Positions 1 through 7,890 of a stretch of 64,000 nucleotides of DNA are shown here, one piece after another. The notes under the pieces were generated by a model, which saw nothing but the letters and a program-made list of their open reading frames with translations, was not told the DNA's origin and ran no database searches. Both the position numbers and the translations under genes were made by a program. How positions within the stretch are numbered: position 1 is the first letter of the stretch; each line of letters begins with the position of its first letter. The DNA is taken from the NCBI RefSeq assembly GCF_018129965.1, contig NZ_JAFCKW010000004.1, positions 62,001 through 126,000 of the forward strand, in the 5' to 3' direction. The DNA is from Bradyrhizobium diazoefficiens (lineage in GTDB: Bacteria > Pseudomonadota > Alphaproteobacteria > Rhizobiales > Xanthobacteraceae).

Positions 1-420
1 CCAGCCCTTGGCCTTCAGATCCTTGGCGCGCTGCTCGGCGGCAGCCGCTTGGGCCAGAACGCCGGTCGCGGCGGACTGCTCGGCGACAGCCTGTTCGGCC
101 TGCAGCTTCAGGTCGATCTCGTCGAGGGTCGCGAGCGGCTGGCCGATCTCGACGGTCTGACCGACCTCGACCAGACGCTTGGCGACCTTGCCGGCGACGC
201 GAAAGCCGAGATCGCTCTCGATCCGGGGGCGAATGGTACCGACAAAGCTGCGCTCCGGCGTCTCGGCATCGTAATGAGCGGTCGCGACCAGGACCGGCCG
301 CGGCGGCTCGGCCTTCTCCGCGACGGTGTCATTGCACCCGGCCAGGGCCACCGCCATAGAGGCCAGGGCGGCACCTGCCAAGAGCTTGGAATAGCTCGAC
401 CAAATAGACTTGACGAACAT
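1..420 (-). CDS. RND efflux periplasmic adaptor (HlyD/MFP family), lipoprotein, 3' end missing
   Basis: This is the first 140 codons of a membrane-fusion protein that would link an inner-membrane RND pump to an outer-membrane channel. The start is the ATG at 418-420. Residues 1-30 form a signal peptide with a lipobox (LAGC near residue 29), so the protein is probably a lipoprotein. The following PRPVLVATA, GTIRPR and GFRVAGKVAKRLVEVGQ segments are typical of the first beta strands and lipoyl half-motif, and a hairpin rich in Ala and Gln begins just before the window edge. The pump gene would lie to the left, outside the window. Family assignment is firm; substrate is unknown. Confidence 0.85.
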   Translation of the reverse strand, partial: MFVKSIWSSYSKLLAGAALASMAVALAGCNDTVAEKAEPPRPVLVATAHYDAETPERSFVGTIRPRIESDLGFRVAGKVAKRLVEVGQTVEIGQPLATLDEIDLKLQAEQAVAEQSAATGVLAQAAAAEQRAKDLKAKGW

Positions 421-466
421 CGGAGGACACTCCCTCGGCTGCAATGAGAGGAATGTCGACTAATCA

Positions 467-497
467 CTGATGAAAGTCAATAATCGTCAGTCATCAG
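467..497. promoter_or_regulatory. Inverted repeat upstream of the RND adaptor gene
   Basis: Perfect 7-bp arms CTGATGA (467-473) and TCATCAG (491-497) lie 47-77 bp before the adaptor ATG. On the minus strand a TTGACT hexamer (475-480) sits inside the repeat and could be a -35 element. Efflux operons are commonly controlled by TetR-type repressors at such sites. No regulator gene is adjacent, so the binding protein is unknown. Confidence 0.35.
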
Positions 498-567
498 GAA
501 TGCGTGATCATTAACAGGGCGTGTCGGTCCTCATGCTCCGCCGCGAATGCCATCGGCGCGTCCACCG

Positions 568-816
568 TCACCAGCCGTACCGGATGGCGCCCTTTCCGGC
601 ATAGGAGCGCGTGGTGTCGGAGAACTCGCCCTCGAAGGTGGCGGCGGTGGACCAGCCATTCAGCCAGGTCATCTCGACGGACCCGGTCGTGAGCGCCGAG
701 TCCCTCGCCTGCGATGCTCCGCTCAGTACGAAGCTGGCGCCGGGCAGCGCCGTGGTCCCCATCAGCGCCTGCATCACCGAGCGCGACCGATCCAACACAC
801 CACGATGACGCATCAC
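568..816 (-). pseudogene. C-terminal remnant of an autotransporter beta-barrel
   Basis: The last about 65 codons match the end of alphaproteobacterial autotransporter barrels: LPGASFVLSGA, then a WLNGWS turn, then GEFSDTTRSYAGKGAIRYGW running to the stop, with the terminal aromatic residue expected of an outer-membrane barrel. There is no signal peptide, no passenger domain and no complete barrel upstream. I read it as the decayed 3' end of a lost gene rather than a functional 82-residue protein. Confidence 0.6.
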
Positions 817-1200
817 GAATTTTCAAAGACCATGACCGATGGACCGGGGCGCGGAAATGCCCCGTCGTTGAGTTGCGTCGCGCCCAAGCGCGCAGCAATG
901 CTCCATTCGAGTTGTCACGTCGGGGATGCCCCGCCGTCCCGATGCGTTAACAAGGCCCCCAGGGAGGCCGCAAAACGAGGGACGGCCCGGCACCGCACCG
1001 ATCGTCTCAATCACTTGAGGTTTGGTCTCGTGCGGCCGCGCATCGTGGCCGGAGCGGGCTGCGCCGCGCTGATGGCGTCCGCTCACGCGTCAGATCGCGA
1101 TTCCGGATGCGTGACCTCGGCGTAGCCTGGAATGCGGAATGAGCTGATGTGGCAGACCCTGGCCACACCAACCATTCAACCGGCCCGACGGCAAAGCGCT
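817..1200. other. Non-coding gap
   Basis: This 384-bp gap separates the autotransporter remnant from the MFS gene stop. Frames crossing it have no recognisable domain or consistent start signal, and I see no RNA gene or terminator in it. It may hold further decayed autotransporter sequence. Confidence 0.4.
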
Positions 1201-2538
1201 TCACGGCCTCGGCGTATGCGCAGCGAATTCCGTCTTGCTCCCGTGTCCTCCGAAGAACACCAGGAGCCCTGCGATCAGCGGCAGCACGGCGAGCGCGAGC
1301 AGGCCGTGGGAGGTCGAGCCGGTCTGATCCTTGATCCAGCCGATCAGGTAAGGACCGCCGAAGCCGGCGAGGTTGCCGATCGAGTTGATCAGTGCGATCC
1401 CGCCGGCGGCGGCAGTGCCGGACAGCCAGGCGGTCGGCAGGGTCCAGAATACGCCGAAGCAGCAGAAAACGCCGAGCGCGGCCACCGTAAGCGCGATCAT
1501 GGTCAGGCTCGGATCGGTCAGCTGGGAGGACACGCCGAGCGCAACGGCCGTGAGCAGCAGCGGCGCGCCGACATGCATCACGCGCTCGCGCGTCGCATCC
1601 GAATGCCGCGCCCACAGGATCATCGCCACGGTGCCGAACAGGTATGGGATGGCCGTGACGAAGCCGGTCTGCGCATTGGTGAGACCGAACGCCTTGACGA
1701 TCTGCGGCAACCAGAACTGCATGCCATAGAGAGCACCGACGAAGCCGAAATAGATCAGGCTCAGCATGATCACCTTGGACGACGACAGCGCCTCGCCGAG
1801 CGACAGGTGCTTCACCGCCTGCTTGGCGGCGATTTCGGAATCGAGCTTGGTCTTGAGCCACGCCTTCTGCTCGGCCGAGAGCCAGTCCGCCTTCTCGGGC
1901 CGGTCGGTGAGGTAGAACCAGGTGACGATGCCGAGCAGCACCGAAGGAATGCCCTCGATGATGAACAACCACTGCCAGCCCTTCAGCCCCATCGCGCCGT
2001 CGAGTCCAAGCAGCAGGCCCGAGACCGGCGCGCCGATCACGGTCGAGACCGGGACGGCAATGGCGAAGGCCGCGAGGAACCGGGCGCGATATTCGGCGGG
2101 GTACCAATAGGTGAGATAGAGGATGATGCCGGGAAAGAACCCGGCTTCGGCGACGCCGAGCAGGAAGCGAAGCACGTAGAAGCTCGTCACGCCGCTGACC
2201 AGCGCCATCAGCGCGGAGATGATACCCCAGGTCACCATGATGCGGGCGATCCAGCGGCTGGCGCCGAACCTTTCCAGCGCCAGATTGCTCGGCACCTCGA
2301 AGATGAAATAGCCGATGAAGAAGATGCCGGCGCCCCAGGAGAAGATCAGCGGGGTGAACTTCAGTTCGGCATTCATGGTCAGCGCGGCGAAGCCGAGATT
2401 GACGCGATCGAGATAGGAGAAGAAATAGGCCAGGATCAGGAACGGGATCAGGCGCCAGGAGATGGCGCGGATGGTCGAGGTCTCGATGTCGCTCTTGGCC
2501 CCGCCGGCGGAACCGGCATAGGTCGTGGTCTGGCTCAT
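1201..2538 (-). CDS. MFS transporter, anion:cation symporter (ACS) family
   Basis: A 445-residue inner-membrane permease of the normal size for a 12-helix major facilitator. The N-terminal helix FLILAYFFSYLDRVNLGFAA with the YLDRVN motif is characteristic of the ACS family (phthalate, hydroxyphenylacetate, tartrate and glucarate permeases). The loop after helix 2 has the FEVPSNLALERFGASRWIAR pattern, and RFLLGVAEAGFFPG marks helix 4. A charged loop around residues 200-235 divides the halves. The start is supported by a purine-rich GGGGGGAAG directly upstream. It stands alone. An organic acid substrate is likely, and a link to the aromatic catabolism genes elsewhere in the window is only a possibility. 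Confidence 0.9.
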   Translation of the reverse strand: MSQTTTYAGSAGGAKSDIETSTIRAISWRLIPFLILAYFFSYLDRVNLGFAALTMNAELKFTPLIFSWGAGIFFIGYFIFEVPSNLALERFGASRWIARIMVTWGIISALMALVSGVTSFYVLRFLLGVAEAGFFPGIILYLTYWYPAEYRARFLAAFAIAVPVSTVIGAPVSGLLLGLDGAMGLKGWQWLFIIEGIPSVLLGIVTWFYLTDRPEKADWLSAEQKAWLKTKLDSEIAAKQAVKHLSLGEALSSSKVIMLSLIYFGFVGALYGMQFWLPQIVKAFGLTNAQTGFVTAIPYLFGTVAMILWARHSDATRERVMHVGAPLLLTAVALGVSSQLTDPSLTMIALTVAALGVFCCFGVFWTLPTAWLSGTAAAGGIALINSIGNLAGFGGPYLIGWIKDQTGSTSHGLLALAVLPLIAGLLVFFGGHGSKTEFAAHTPRP

Positions 2539-2669
2539 GGCTTCCCCCCCGGGGTTGTTGCTTTTATGGGCTGATCCGGGGTTTTGAGCATCGCCGCGAA
2601 AGAGTCAATGGAGCAATGCGCGAGAGGCGCAGTCGCGTGACGCGAATACGCCTCGCGGCTCCCGCGGAC

Positions 2670-3158
2670 CTAATGCCGGTAGAAATATCGCGGGACGTTC
2701 GTGCAATAGCGGCGATAATCGCCACCGAACTTCTGCGCGAGATAGTGCTCCTCTGGAAGCACCACGGCAAAGTGCAGGAGCACGCAGGCTGGCAGCATCA
2801 GAAGCAGCATCCAGTCGAGATCGAACAACAACGCGATCCCGCACATCGCGAAGGTCCCGCCGACATAGAGCGGATTGCGGGTGTAGGCGAAAACGCCGTC
2901 GGTCACCAGCGCGGTGGCCGGCAATGACGGGCTGATATTGGTCTTGCCGCGCTGAAGCGCGCGTCGTCCGGCCGAAACCGTGAGCAGGCCTGCCAGCATG
3001 AGGATGATGCCGGCGGTGAGACGCAGCGGTGAACCTGCGCTCGCCAGCATCCCGATCGGGAGCAACCATTGCAGGACGCCCGCGACCACGAGCGTGCCAA
3101 GCGGAATGACGGGTGGAAAGACCATGACGTCGGGCCGGTCGAGCGAGGTCTCGGACAT
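2670..3158 (-). CDS. Isoprenylcysteine carboxyl methyltransferase family membrane protein
   Basis: A 162-residue integral membrane methyltransferase-like protein (ICMT/PEMT superfamily). The C-terminal half carries the family signature: GVFAYTRNPLYVGG, then a hydrophobic hairpin, then LPEEHYLAQKFGGDYRRYCTNVPRYF, where the NP, E, and Y..Y..VPR residues form the S-adenosylmethionine pocket. Two to three helices precede it. I place the start at 3158 because AGGAG lies 7 bases upstream; a longer frame to 3248 has no such signal. It is divergent from a TetR gene with a palindromic operator between them, so it is probably that regulator's target. The substrate is unknown; bacterial members are mostly uncharacterised. 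Confidence 0.8.
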   Translation of the reverse strand: MSETSLDRPDVMVFPPVIPLGTLVVAGVLQWLLPIGMLASAGSPLRLTAGIILMLAGLLTVSAGRRALQRGKTNISPSLPATALVTDGVFAYTRNPLYVGGTFAMCGIALLFDLDWMLLLMLPACVLLHFAVVLPEEHYLAQKFGGDYRRYCTNVPRYFYRH

Positions 3159-3230
3159 GATGAGTCTCCTGGTTCTGTTTAAACGATGATCCAGCTGCAG
3201 CGACACAGCCGGGCGGGGCGGCAGACTAAT

Positions 3231-3247
3231 TGTCTCCAATGGAGACA
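3231..3247. promoter_or_regulatory. Palindromic operator candidate for the TetR regulator
   Basis: Perfect inverted repeat TGTCTCC-AAT-GGAGACA in the 155-bp region between the divergent methyltransferase (start 3158) and TetR (start 3314) genes. Size, symmetry and position fit a TetR-family operator controlling both promoters. Binding is inferred. Confidence 0.6.
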
Positions 3248-3313
3248 TATGCCAGGCTGTGTTTCCCCGTCAAGGGTGATAAATTTGCCTTTGCAATCAG
3301 GGGGACTAACCGA

Positions 3314-3913
3314 ATGGCAGCTCGGCCCGCGCGCAAGCGCGAGACATTTCGTCATGGCAATTTGCCGGAAGCGCTGCTCGAGGCCGCCCTCAAGCGATTG
3401 GAGCAAGGGGGCGTCGAATCACTCAGCCTGCGCGAGCTTGCCGCGGACGCCGGCGTGAACCATCGCGCGGTCTACCGGCATTTTCCCGACAAGCTCTCGA
3501 TGCTGGCGCGCGTGGCCGAACACGGCTGGCAGCAGCTCGGTCAGCGGGTCAGGAAGTCGGCCTCAGGCAAGGCTGCGGGCGAACCCGCCCTGCTCGCCGC
3601 CAGCCTCGCCCTGTTCCAGTTCGCGCGCGAACGTCCCAATCTCTACCATCTGATCACGGGCGCCCGGCTCAACATGGAAGGCAGATTCCCGAAGCTGGAC
3701 GCCGCGCTGTACGACGCCCTGCAGGTTTTCGCGGTCGGTTTCGCGGGCACAGGCATGGCGCCCGAGATCGTGATCGATCGTGCTGCAATCTACGTGGCCG
3801 CACTGCAAGGCGTGGTGACGCAGATCCTGTATCACCGCCTGAAGGTGGGGGCAGCCAGGTCCAACGCCTTCGTCACGGAGATCAGCAGCCGGCTGATCAA
3901 GGGGATGTGTTGA
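3314..3913 (+). CDS. TetR/AcrR family transcriptional regulator
   Basis: A 199-residue repressor of usual TetR length. The N-terminal helix-turn-helix is clear: LLEAALKRLEQGGVESLSLRELAADAGVNHRAVYRHFPDKLSMLARVAE, with the tyrosine-rich YRHF recognition helix. The rest is the alpha-helical ligand and dimer domain, with a TetR_C WHG-like hydrophobic segment around ALFQFARERPNLYHLITGARL. The ATG at 3314 is preceded by GGGGGAC and starts just before the basic MAARPARKRE leader; an upstream ATG at 3230 would put the operator palindrome inside the coding region, so the shorter form is preferred. It probably represses itself and the divergent methyltransferase. Confidence 0.88.
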   Translation: MAARPARKRETFRHGNLPEALLEAALKRLEQGGVESLSLRELAADAGVNHRAVYRHFPDKLSMLARVAEHGWQQLGQRVRKSASGKAAGEPALLAASLALFQFARERPNLYHLITGARLNMEGRFPKLDAALYDALQVFAVGFAGTGMAPEIVIDRAAIYVAALQGVVTQILYHRLKVGAARSNAFVTEISSRLIKGMC

Positions 3914-4029
3914 CGTCTCCAGCGGTGACTTGAATGGCCCGGCGTGTTGCTGCTCGGGCGGATCTTTTCGTTGTGGAATGTAATGGCCTATGCGGTCGGG
4001 ATTGCGTTCGGCGTTTGGATCGACCGCTT

Positions 4030-4135
4030 TGCAGGGTGGGCAAAGGCGCCCTTGCGCCCTGCCCACCATCTTCTCCCCGCCCAACGATTTGGTGGGCACG
4101 CTTCGCTTTGCCTACCCTACCAATACGCTCTTCAC
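4030..4135. repeat. Dispersed palindromic intergenic repeat
   Basis: GCAGGGTGGGCAAAGGCGCC is followed by a near-complementary copy GGCGCCCTTGCG...GCCCACC, then by GGTGGGCACGCTTCGCTTTG and a further CTACCCTACC. This self-complementary unit fills the gap between two convergent genes and resembles the GTGGGCA/TGCCCAC element scattered through Bradyrhizobium intergenic regions. Copy number elsewhere cannot be seen here. Confidence 0.6.
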
Positions 4136-5292
4136 TCCGAGAGTTGAAACCGCTCAAAACGATCGAGCTCTTCCTCGATCACGCGCTTGAGCTCCTTGCG
4201 CCCAGCGGTCTTCTTCCCCGCCCCGACCCAATTCCATCTCTGCATCAACAGCTTCCTGTTCTGCCGGTCCGTCTTGAGGTCGAGCGCGGCAACGATCTCG
4301 TCGCCGACCAGCACAGGGAGTGCGAAATAGCCGAGCTTGCGTTTGTGCCTGGGCACATAGGCCTCGAACAGATGATTGTAGCCGAAGATGAGGTTGGTGC
4401 GCTTGCGCTGGATGATCAGCGGATCGAACGGCGACAGGATGTGGACGAGGTCCGGCGATACTTCGCCGGACTGCAGCGCAGCGGGCGCGGCCCAATGCTC
4501 CTGCTTGCCGGCCCCATCGAGCGCGACAGGCACGAGCTCGCCCCGGCGGACGCGTGCGGCGATCAGGACAGCCACCGCCTTCTTGCTGGGCGCATCGAGA
4601 TGGCAAATCGAATCCAGGCTGACGACGCCCTGTGACCGCAATGCGCGGTCGAGCAGATAGGCCGTGATCTCCTTGGACGACGCCGGCTTCGGCAGCCTGT
4701 CCCAGCCGAAATGCCGCGTCATCAATTCATAGGTCTTGAGCATGCCCTGGCGCTCGCTGACGGTCGCAACACCGGTGTAGAAGGCGAGCTGCAGTGCACG
4801 CTTCGAGGGCTTCCGACTCTGCCAGAGGTGCTCCTTCTCAGTGAGGACGTCGTCCTCGATGTCGCGGATGGTCAGCGGGCCGGCGCGCAGCAGCCGCATC
4901 ACCTTGCGCGTGTCGGCCGGCGTCACCGAGGCGTACCATCTATGGCCTTCGCGCCGGTGCTGGCGCATCGCCGGCAGAAAGAAGCGGAAATCGTTCGAGG
5001 GGACGTAGGACAGCGCATGCGTCCAGTATTCGAACACGCTTTTGTCGACGCTCTGGGCGTGGCGCAAATCGGCTCGACGGTAGGACGGGATGCGGCTGAA
5101 CAGGATGTGGTGGTGGCAGCGCTCGATCACATTGATGGTGTCGATCTGCACAGAACCGAGATGGGCGATCGCATCCGCGACCGCCTGCGGCCCGTGCGCG
5201 AACGGCGCGCGCGCGTCGAGCCGCTGGGCATGCAGCCAGATCTGCCGGGCCTGTGTCGTGGTGAGTGGAAGCGGTTTCGGCGCGCGTGACAT
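4132..5292 (-). CDS. YcaQ/AlkX-type winged-helix DNA glycosylase (HTH_42)
   Basis: A 386-residue protein of the HTH_42 family, whose characterised members (Streptomyces AlkZ, E. coli YcaQ/AlkX) unhook interstrand crosslinks and nitrogen-mustard lesions by base excision. The catalytic motif region reads GSVQIDTINVIERCHHHILFSRIP: the Q-I-D triplet is the QxD form of the YcaQ branch rather than the QxQ form of AlkZ. FEYWTHALSYVP, a further winged-helix region and a C-terminal DPLI..R...LFGYNHLFEAYVP..KRKLGYFALP barrel follow, as expected. The start at 5292 begins MSRAPKPLPL; a frame to 5328 exists but adds nothing conserved. It stands alone. Confidence 0.85.
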   Translation of the reverse strand: MSRAPKPLPLTTTQARQIWLHAQRLDARAPFAHGPQAVADAIAHLGSVQIDTINVIERCHHHILFSRIPSYRRADLRHAQSVDKSVFEYWTHALSYVPSNDFRFFLPAMRQHRREGHRWYASVTPADTRKVMRLLRAGPLTIRDIEDDVLTEKEHLWQSRKPSKRALQLAFYTGVATVSERQGMLKTYELMTRHFGWDRLPKPASSKEITAYLLDRALRSQGVVSLDSICHLDAPSKKAVAVLIAARVRRGELVPVALDGAGKQEHWAAPAALQSGEVSPDLVHILSPFDPLIIQRKRTNLIFGYNHLFEAYVPRHKRKLGYFALPVLVGDEIVAALDLKTDRQNRKLLMQRWNWVGAGKKTAGRKELKRVIEEELDRFERFQLSE

Positions 5293-5406
5293 GGCGGCCG
5301 ACAATGTAGCGGGATTCGCGCCCGGCAAAAGCCGCGCAGGACGCCGCCAAAGAAAAACCGCGCTGCCAGCTGCTGACAGCGCGGTCCGATGGCAAGCGCG
5401 TCGCGC

Positions 5407-5661
5407 TTATTTCATCATCATCGCCTTCTGCGCCTTCATGTAATGCATGCAGGCGCCCTTCATCTTGCCGTTGCTCATGTCCGTGTTGGCCATGGCCATT
5501 TCCTTGTTCGCCGCCATCTTGCCGGGAGTGTCGGGCATGCCCCCCATCATCGAGGCGGATTTCATCATGTTATCGCTGGTGCACGCCATCATTGCGGCGG
5601 AGGCGGGCGAGATCGAGAGAGCGAGCGCAACAAAAGCGGCAGTCGTCAGCAAGGTCTTCAT
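5407..5661 (-). CDS. Small secreted methionine-rich protein
   Basis: An 84-residue protein with a clear Sec signal peptide (MKTLLTTAAFVALALSISPASA) and a mature part of about 62 residues, of which 17 are methionine, including MM and MMM runs, plus two cysteines (one in MMACTS, one in GACMHY). Methionine clusters of this type bind Cu(I) or act as oxidant sinks in periplasmic proteins, but no exact family is recognised. It is a single gene lying between the glycosylase and a small membrane protein. A copper or silver role is inference from composition. Confidence 0.75.
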   Translation of the reverse strand: MKTLLTTAAFVALALSISPASAAMMACTSDNMMKSASMMGGMPDTPGKMAANKEMAMANTDMSNGKMKGACMHYMKAQKAMMMK

Positions 5662-5780
5662 CTAAAAGTCTCCTGCGCAAAACGAAACCGGCGTCGTGCC
5701 GGCTTACGTAAGTACGAATTTCCAACGAGAATGTTTCGTGGAGATGAAAATTTCCATGCTGCGGTGCAATGCAAGAAGGG

Positions 5781-6026
5781 TCAACGGCCATCCTTTGGCG
5801 CCGTCGACCGGCCACCGAGGCTGCCTGTGGCAACATCCGGCTCGCAAATGGCCTTGCCCCGGCCTTCCGCCTGGCAGCGATAGACGCTGCCGGTGAGGCG
5901 GTCGACCAGCCACATGTTCTCGTCGTTCAAACCGTCTAGTCCGACATAGCGGCTGGTCAGACCGGTGATCAGGGTGGAGAGCAGGATCGCGAGGGCGATC
6001 ATCGCCGCACCGATATAGATGGGCAT
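5781..6026 (-). CDS. Small single-pass membrane protein of unknown function
   Basis: An 81-residue protein with one N-terminal transmembrane helix (IGAAMIALAILLSTLITGL, residues 4-22) and a short soluble tail containing DENMWLVDRLTGSVYRC...ICEP. The two tail cysteines, about 14 residues apart, could form a disulfide if the tail is periplasmic. The W-L-V-D-R-L-T-G-S-V-Y-R-C segment resembles a single beta-propeller-like strand pair seen in short Bradyrhizobium hypothetical proteins. Start chosen at the ATG immediately before the helix; no strong ribosome site is seen. Function unknown. Confidence 0.55.
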   Translation of the reverse strand: MPIYIGAAMIALAILLSTLITGLTSRYVGLDGLNDENMWLVDRLTGSVYRCQAEGRGKAICEPDVATGSLGGRSTAPKDGR

Positions 6027-6277
6027 GGCGTTCAGGGAGACAGTCCGGTCCGGCGTGCCACTGCGAGAGAACTGGTAATGACTTGGCCTCAGCACTGAAT
6101 GAAACTCTGCGCCTGTTCGCGGTATCGACGACAGGTCCTGCTAGGCGCGCATCTGGCCGAAAGCGTGTTCGCGGGCTGTCCGTGCCGCGACCGCTTTGCG
6201 ACGAGGATGCGTGCAGGCGTTTGCAAAGCACAAGCGGCCCGGTGGCGGGCCGCTGCTGCACCTCGTGGCTGGCCGGA

Positions 6278-7654
6278 TCAGCGATGGAACAGGCCGCCCA
6301 TCATGTGGCCGAACAGACCAGCCGGGCCGCCACCTCCGCCGCCATGGGCGCGACGGCCACCACCGGAGGAACGGCGACGGGCGGGCTCGTCCGGCGCGGA
6401 CTCGTCGGACGCAACCCGGCTGGACACGATCTCGGACTGCATCGCGCTGTGCTGAAGCTTGTTGAGATAGCCGGTCGCGGGATAGCCGCGCGCGGCCTGC
6501 CAGCGCTTGATCACGGACCGGGTCTCCTCGTCGAATTTACCGCTCGCCTTGACATCGAAGCCGAGGCCGGTGAGGCGACGCTGCACGTCGCGGCGCTGGT
6601 TCCTGTCGAGACCGATCTGGTCCTCGGCGATCTGGTCGGCCGCGTCCGTGAAGGTGGCGGGATCGATCCCGGCGGAGAGGTTGCGCGTCGCGGTGGACGG
6701 ACCGTCCTGAAGCGCGGCAATGCGGGCCAGCGCCAGCGGCCTGAAGGTGCCATTGGGGTAGTTGGTGAGATAGGCGTTGAGCTCCTCGACCTTGTTGGTG
6801 TCCTTGATCGAACGCCAAAACTCGAGCTCGATTTCGCCGGCCTGGGCAACGGGCGCGGGAGCGGTCAAATCCAAGGCCGCCGCGGCGGCGGGGTTGAGAT
6901 AAACCGTGCCGGTGAGGTTGGTGTGGCCCCAGGGCAATTGCGCCTTGTTGGTCTCGTCATTGACCTGGGCGCGGACCTTGGTCATGGCCTGCTGGATCTC
7001 GAGGCCGGGAGAGGCGATGTTCGCGAGCAGTGCGCGGGTAAAGGGGCTGTTGGTGCCGGCCTCGCCGTCGAGCGCAGTCTGACCGGGGCCGGTGGCGAAC
7101 GCGATCAGCGTCCCCTCGCCGGACTTCATCTCGGCAAGGCCGTTTGCGACGGTGACGGAGCGCGTCGCCTTGGCGGAGCGTATCTTTGCGGCGAAGGGAT
7201 TGTCGCGGCAGGCATCGAGGAATACCAGCTTCACCTTGGCATCCGCCATGGTCTGCTCGAGCGTGAGATCGACATTGATCGCGGCGCCCAGCTTGACGTC
7301 CATCTCGGATTTGAGGTCGGCGTCGACAGGTAGCAGATAGTTGGTGCCGTTCACCGCGATGCCGTGACCGGCATAAAAGAAGAGCGCCACATCTGCGCCT
7401 TCGCTCTTCTTGCCGAATTCGAGCAGTTTCGCCGTCATGGCGTCGCGGGTGAGATTGGCACCCTCGACCACGTCGAAGCCGACATTACGCAGCACCCGCG
7501 CCATCGACCTGGCGTCGATCGCCGGATTCGGGAGCTGCGGGACATTCTTGTAGGCGGCGTTGCCGACCACGAAGGCGACGCGCTTGTCGGCGAGCGCCGC
7601 GTGGCCGGTGAAGACGAAGGCTGCGAGGGACATTGCCGCGAGCAGGAAACGCAT
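6278..7654 (-). CDS. Secreted caspase-like (C14) protein with C-terminal peptidoglycan-binding domain
   Basis: A 458-residue exported protein. Residues 1-22 are a signal peptide. Residues 24-250 are a caspase/metacaspase fold with the catalytic dyad visible: His97 in LFFYAGHGIAVNGTNYLLPVD and Cys149 in LVFLDACRDNPF. The GTNSPFTRALL and VNDETNKAQLPW segments complete the domain. Residues 330-410 hold a peptidoglycan-binding-like repeat (VQRRLTGLGFDV...GKFDEETRSVIKRWQAARGYPATGYL). The end is Gly/Arg/His-rich. A longer frame to 7708 lacks the signal peptide at its N terminus, so ATG 7654 is preferred. It is divergent from an OmpA-domain gene and has a perfect CRP-type palindrome 64 bp upstream. 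Both features suggest a cell-wall-attached protein, possibly a protease; activity is not shown. Confidence 0.88.
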   Translation of the reverse strand: MRFLLAAMSLAAFVFTGHAALADKRVAFVVGNAAYKNVPQLPNPAIDARSMARVLRNVGFDVVEGANLTRDAMTAKLLEFGKKSEGADVALFFYAGHGIAVNGTNYLLPVDADLKSEMDVKLGAAINVDLTLEQTMADAKVKLVFLDACRDNPFAAKIRSAKATRSVTVANGLAEMKSGEGTLIAFATGPGQTALDGEAGTNSPFTRALLANIASPGLEIQQAMTKVRAQVNDETNKAQLPWGHTNLTGTVYLNPAAAAALDLTAPAPVAQAGEIELEFWRSIKDTNKVEELNAYLTNYPNGTFRPLALARIAALQDGPSTATRNLSAGIDPATFTDAADQIAEDQIGLDRNQRRDVQRRLTGLGFDVKASGKFDEETRSVIKRWQAARGYPATGYLNKLQHSAMQSEIVSSRVASDESAPDEPARRRSSGGGRRAHGGGGGGPAGLFGHMMGGLFHR

Positions 7655-7718
7655 GGTCTTTCTCCCCAGATCCAGAACCACCGATGGCCGCAATGTGACC
7701 TCTCCCACGGAAGCTGAA

Positions 7719-7734
7719 TGTGATTTAGATCACA
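7719..7734. promoter_or_regulatory. Perfect CRP-type palindrome upstream of the caspase-like gene
   Basis: TGTGA-TTTAGA-TCACA, flanked by AA and TTT, matches the textbook cAMP-CRP consensus (TGTGA-N6-TCACA) at all ten conserved positions. It lies 64 bp before the caspase-like ATG. A further TGTGAC half-site occurs about 25 bp closer to the gene. Binding by a CRP/FNR-family protein is inferred. Confidence 0.7.
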
Positions 7735-7890
7735 TTTAAGTCGGAGCCGCTTGAACCGGTCCAGCACAAACACGCGACAATTTGCTGCCTCCGCCTTCTC
7801 ACGGCTCCCTTTCGGAGGAAACCAGGCCCATCCGGCCCCCGAACGCTGCCGAATGCGCTAACTCACTGAGTTCGGCGACCTCGCGGCCAC

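Noticed and set aside
1132..2574. A 480-codon open frame on the plus strand opposite the MFS gene
   Set aside because: Its product is rich in Gln, Asp, Arg and His with no domain, as expected for the reverse strand of a high-GC gene. The minus-strand frame encodes a clear 12-helix permease.
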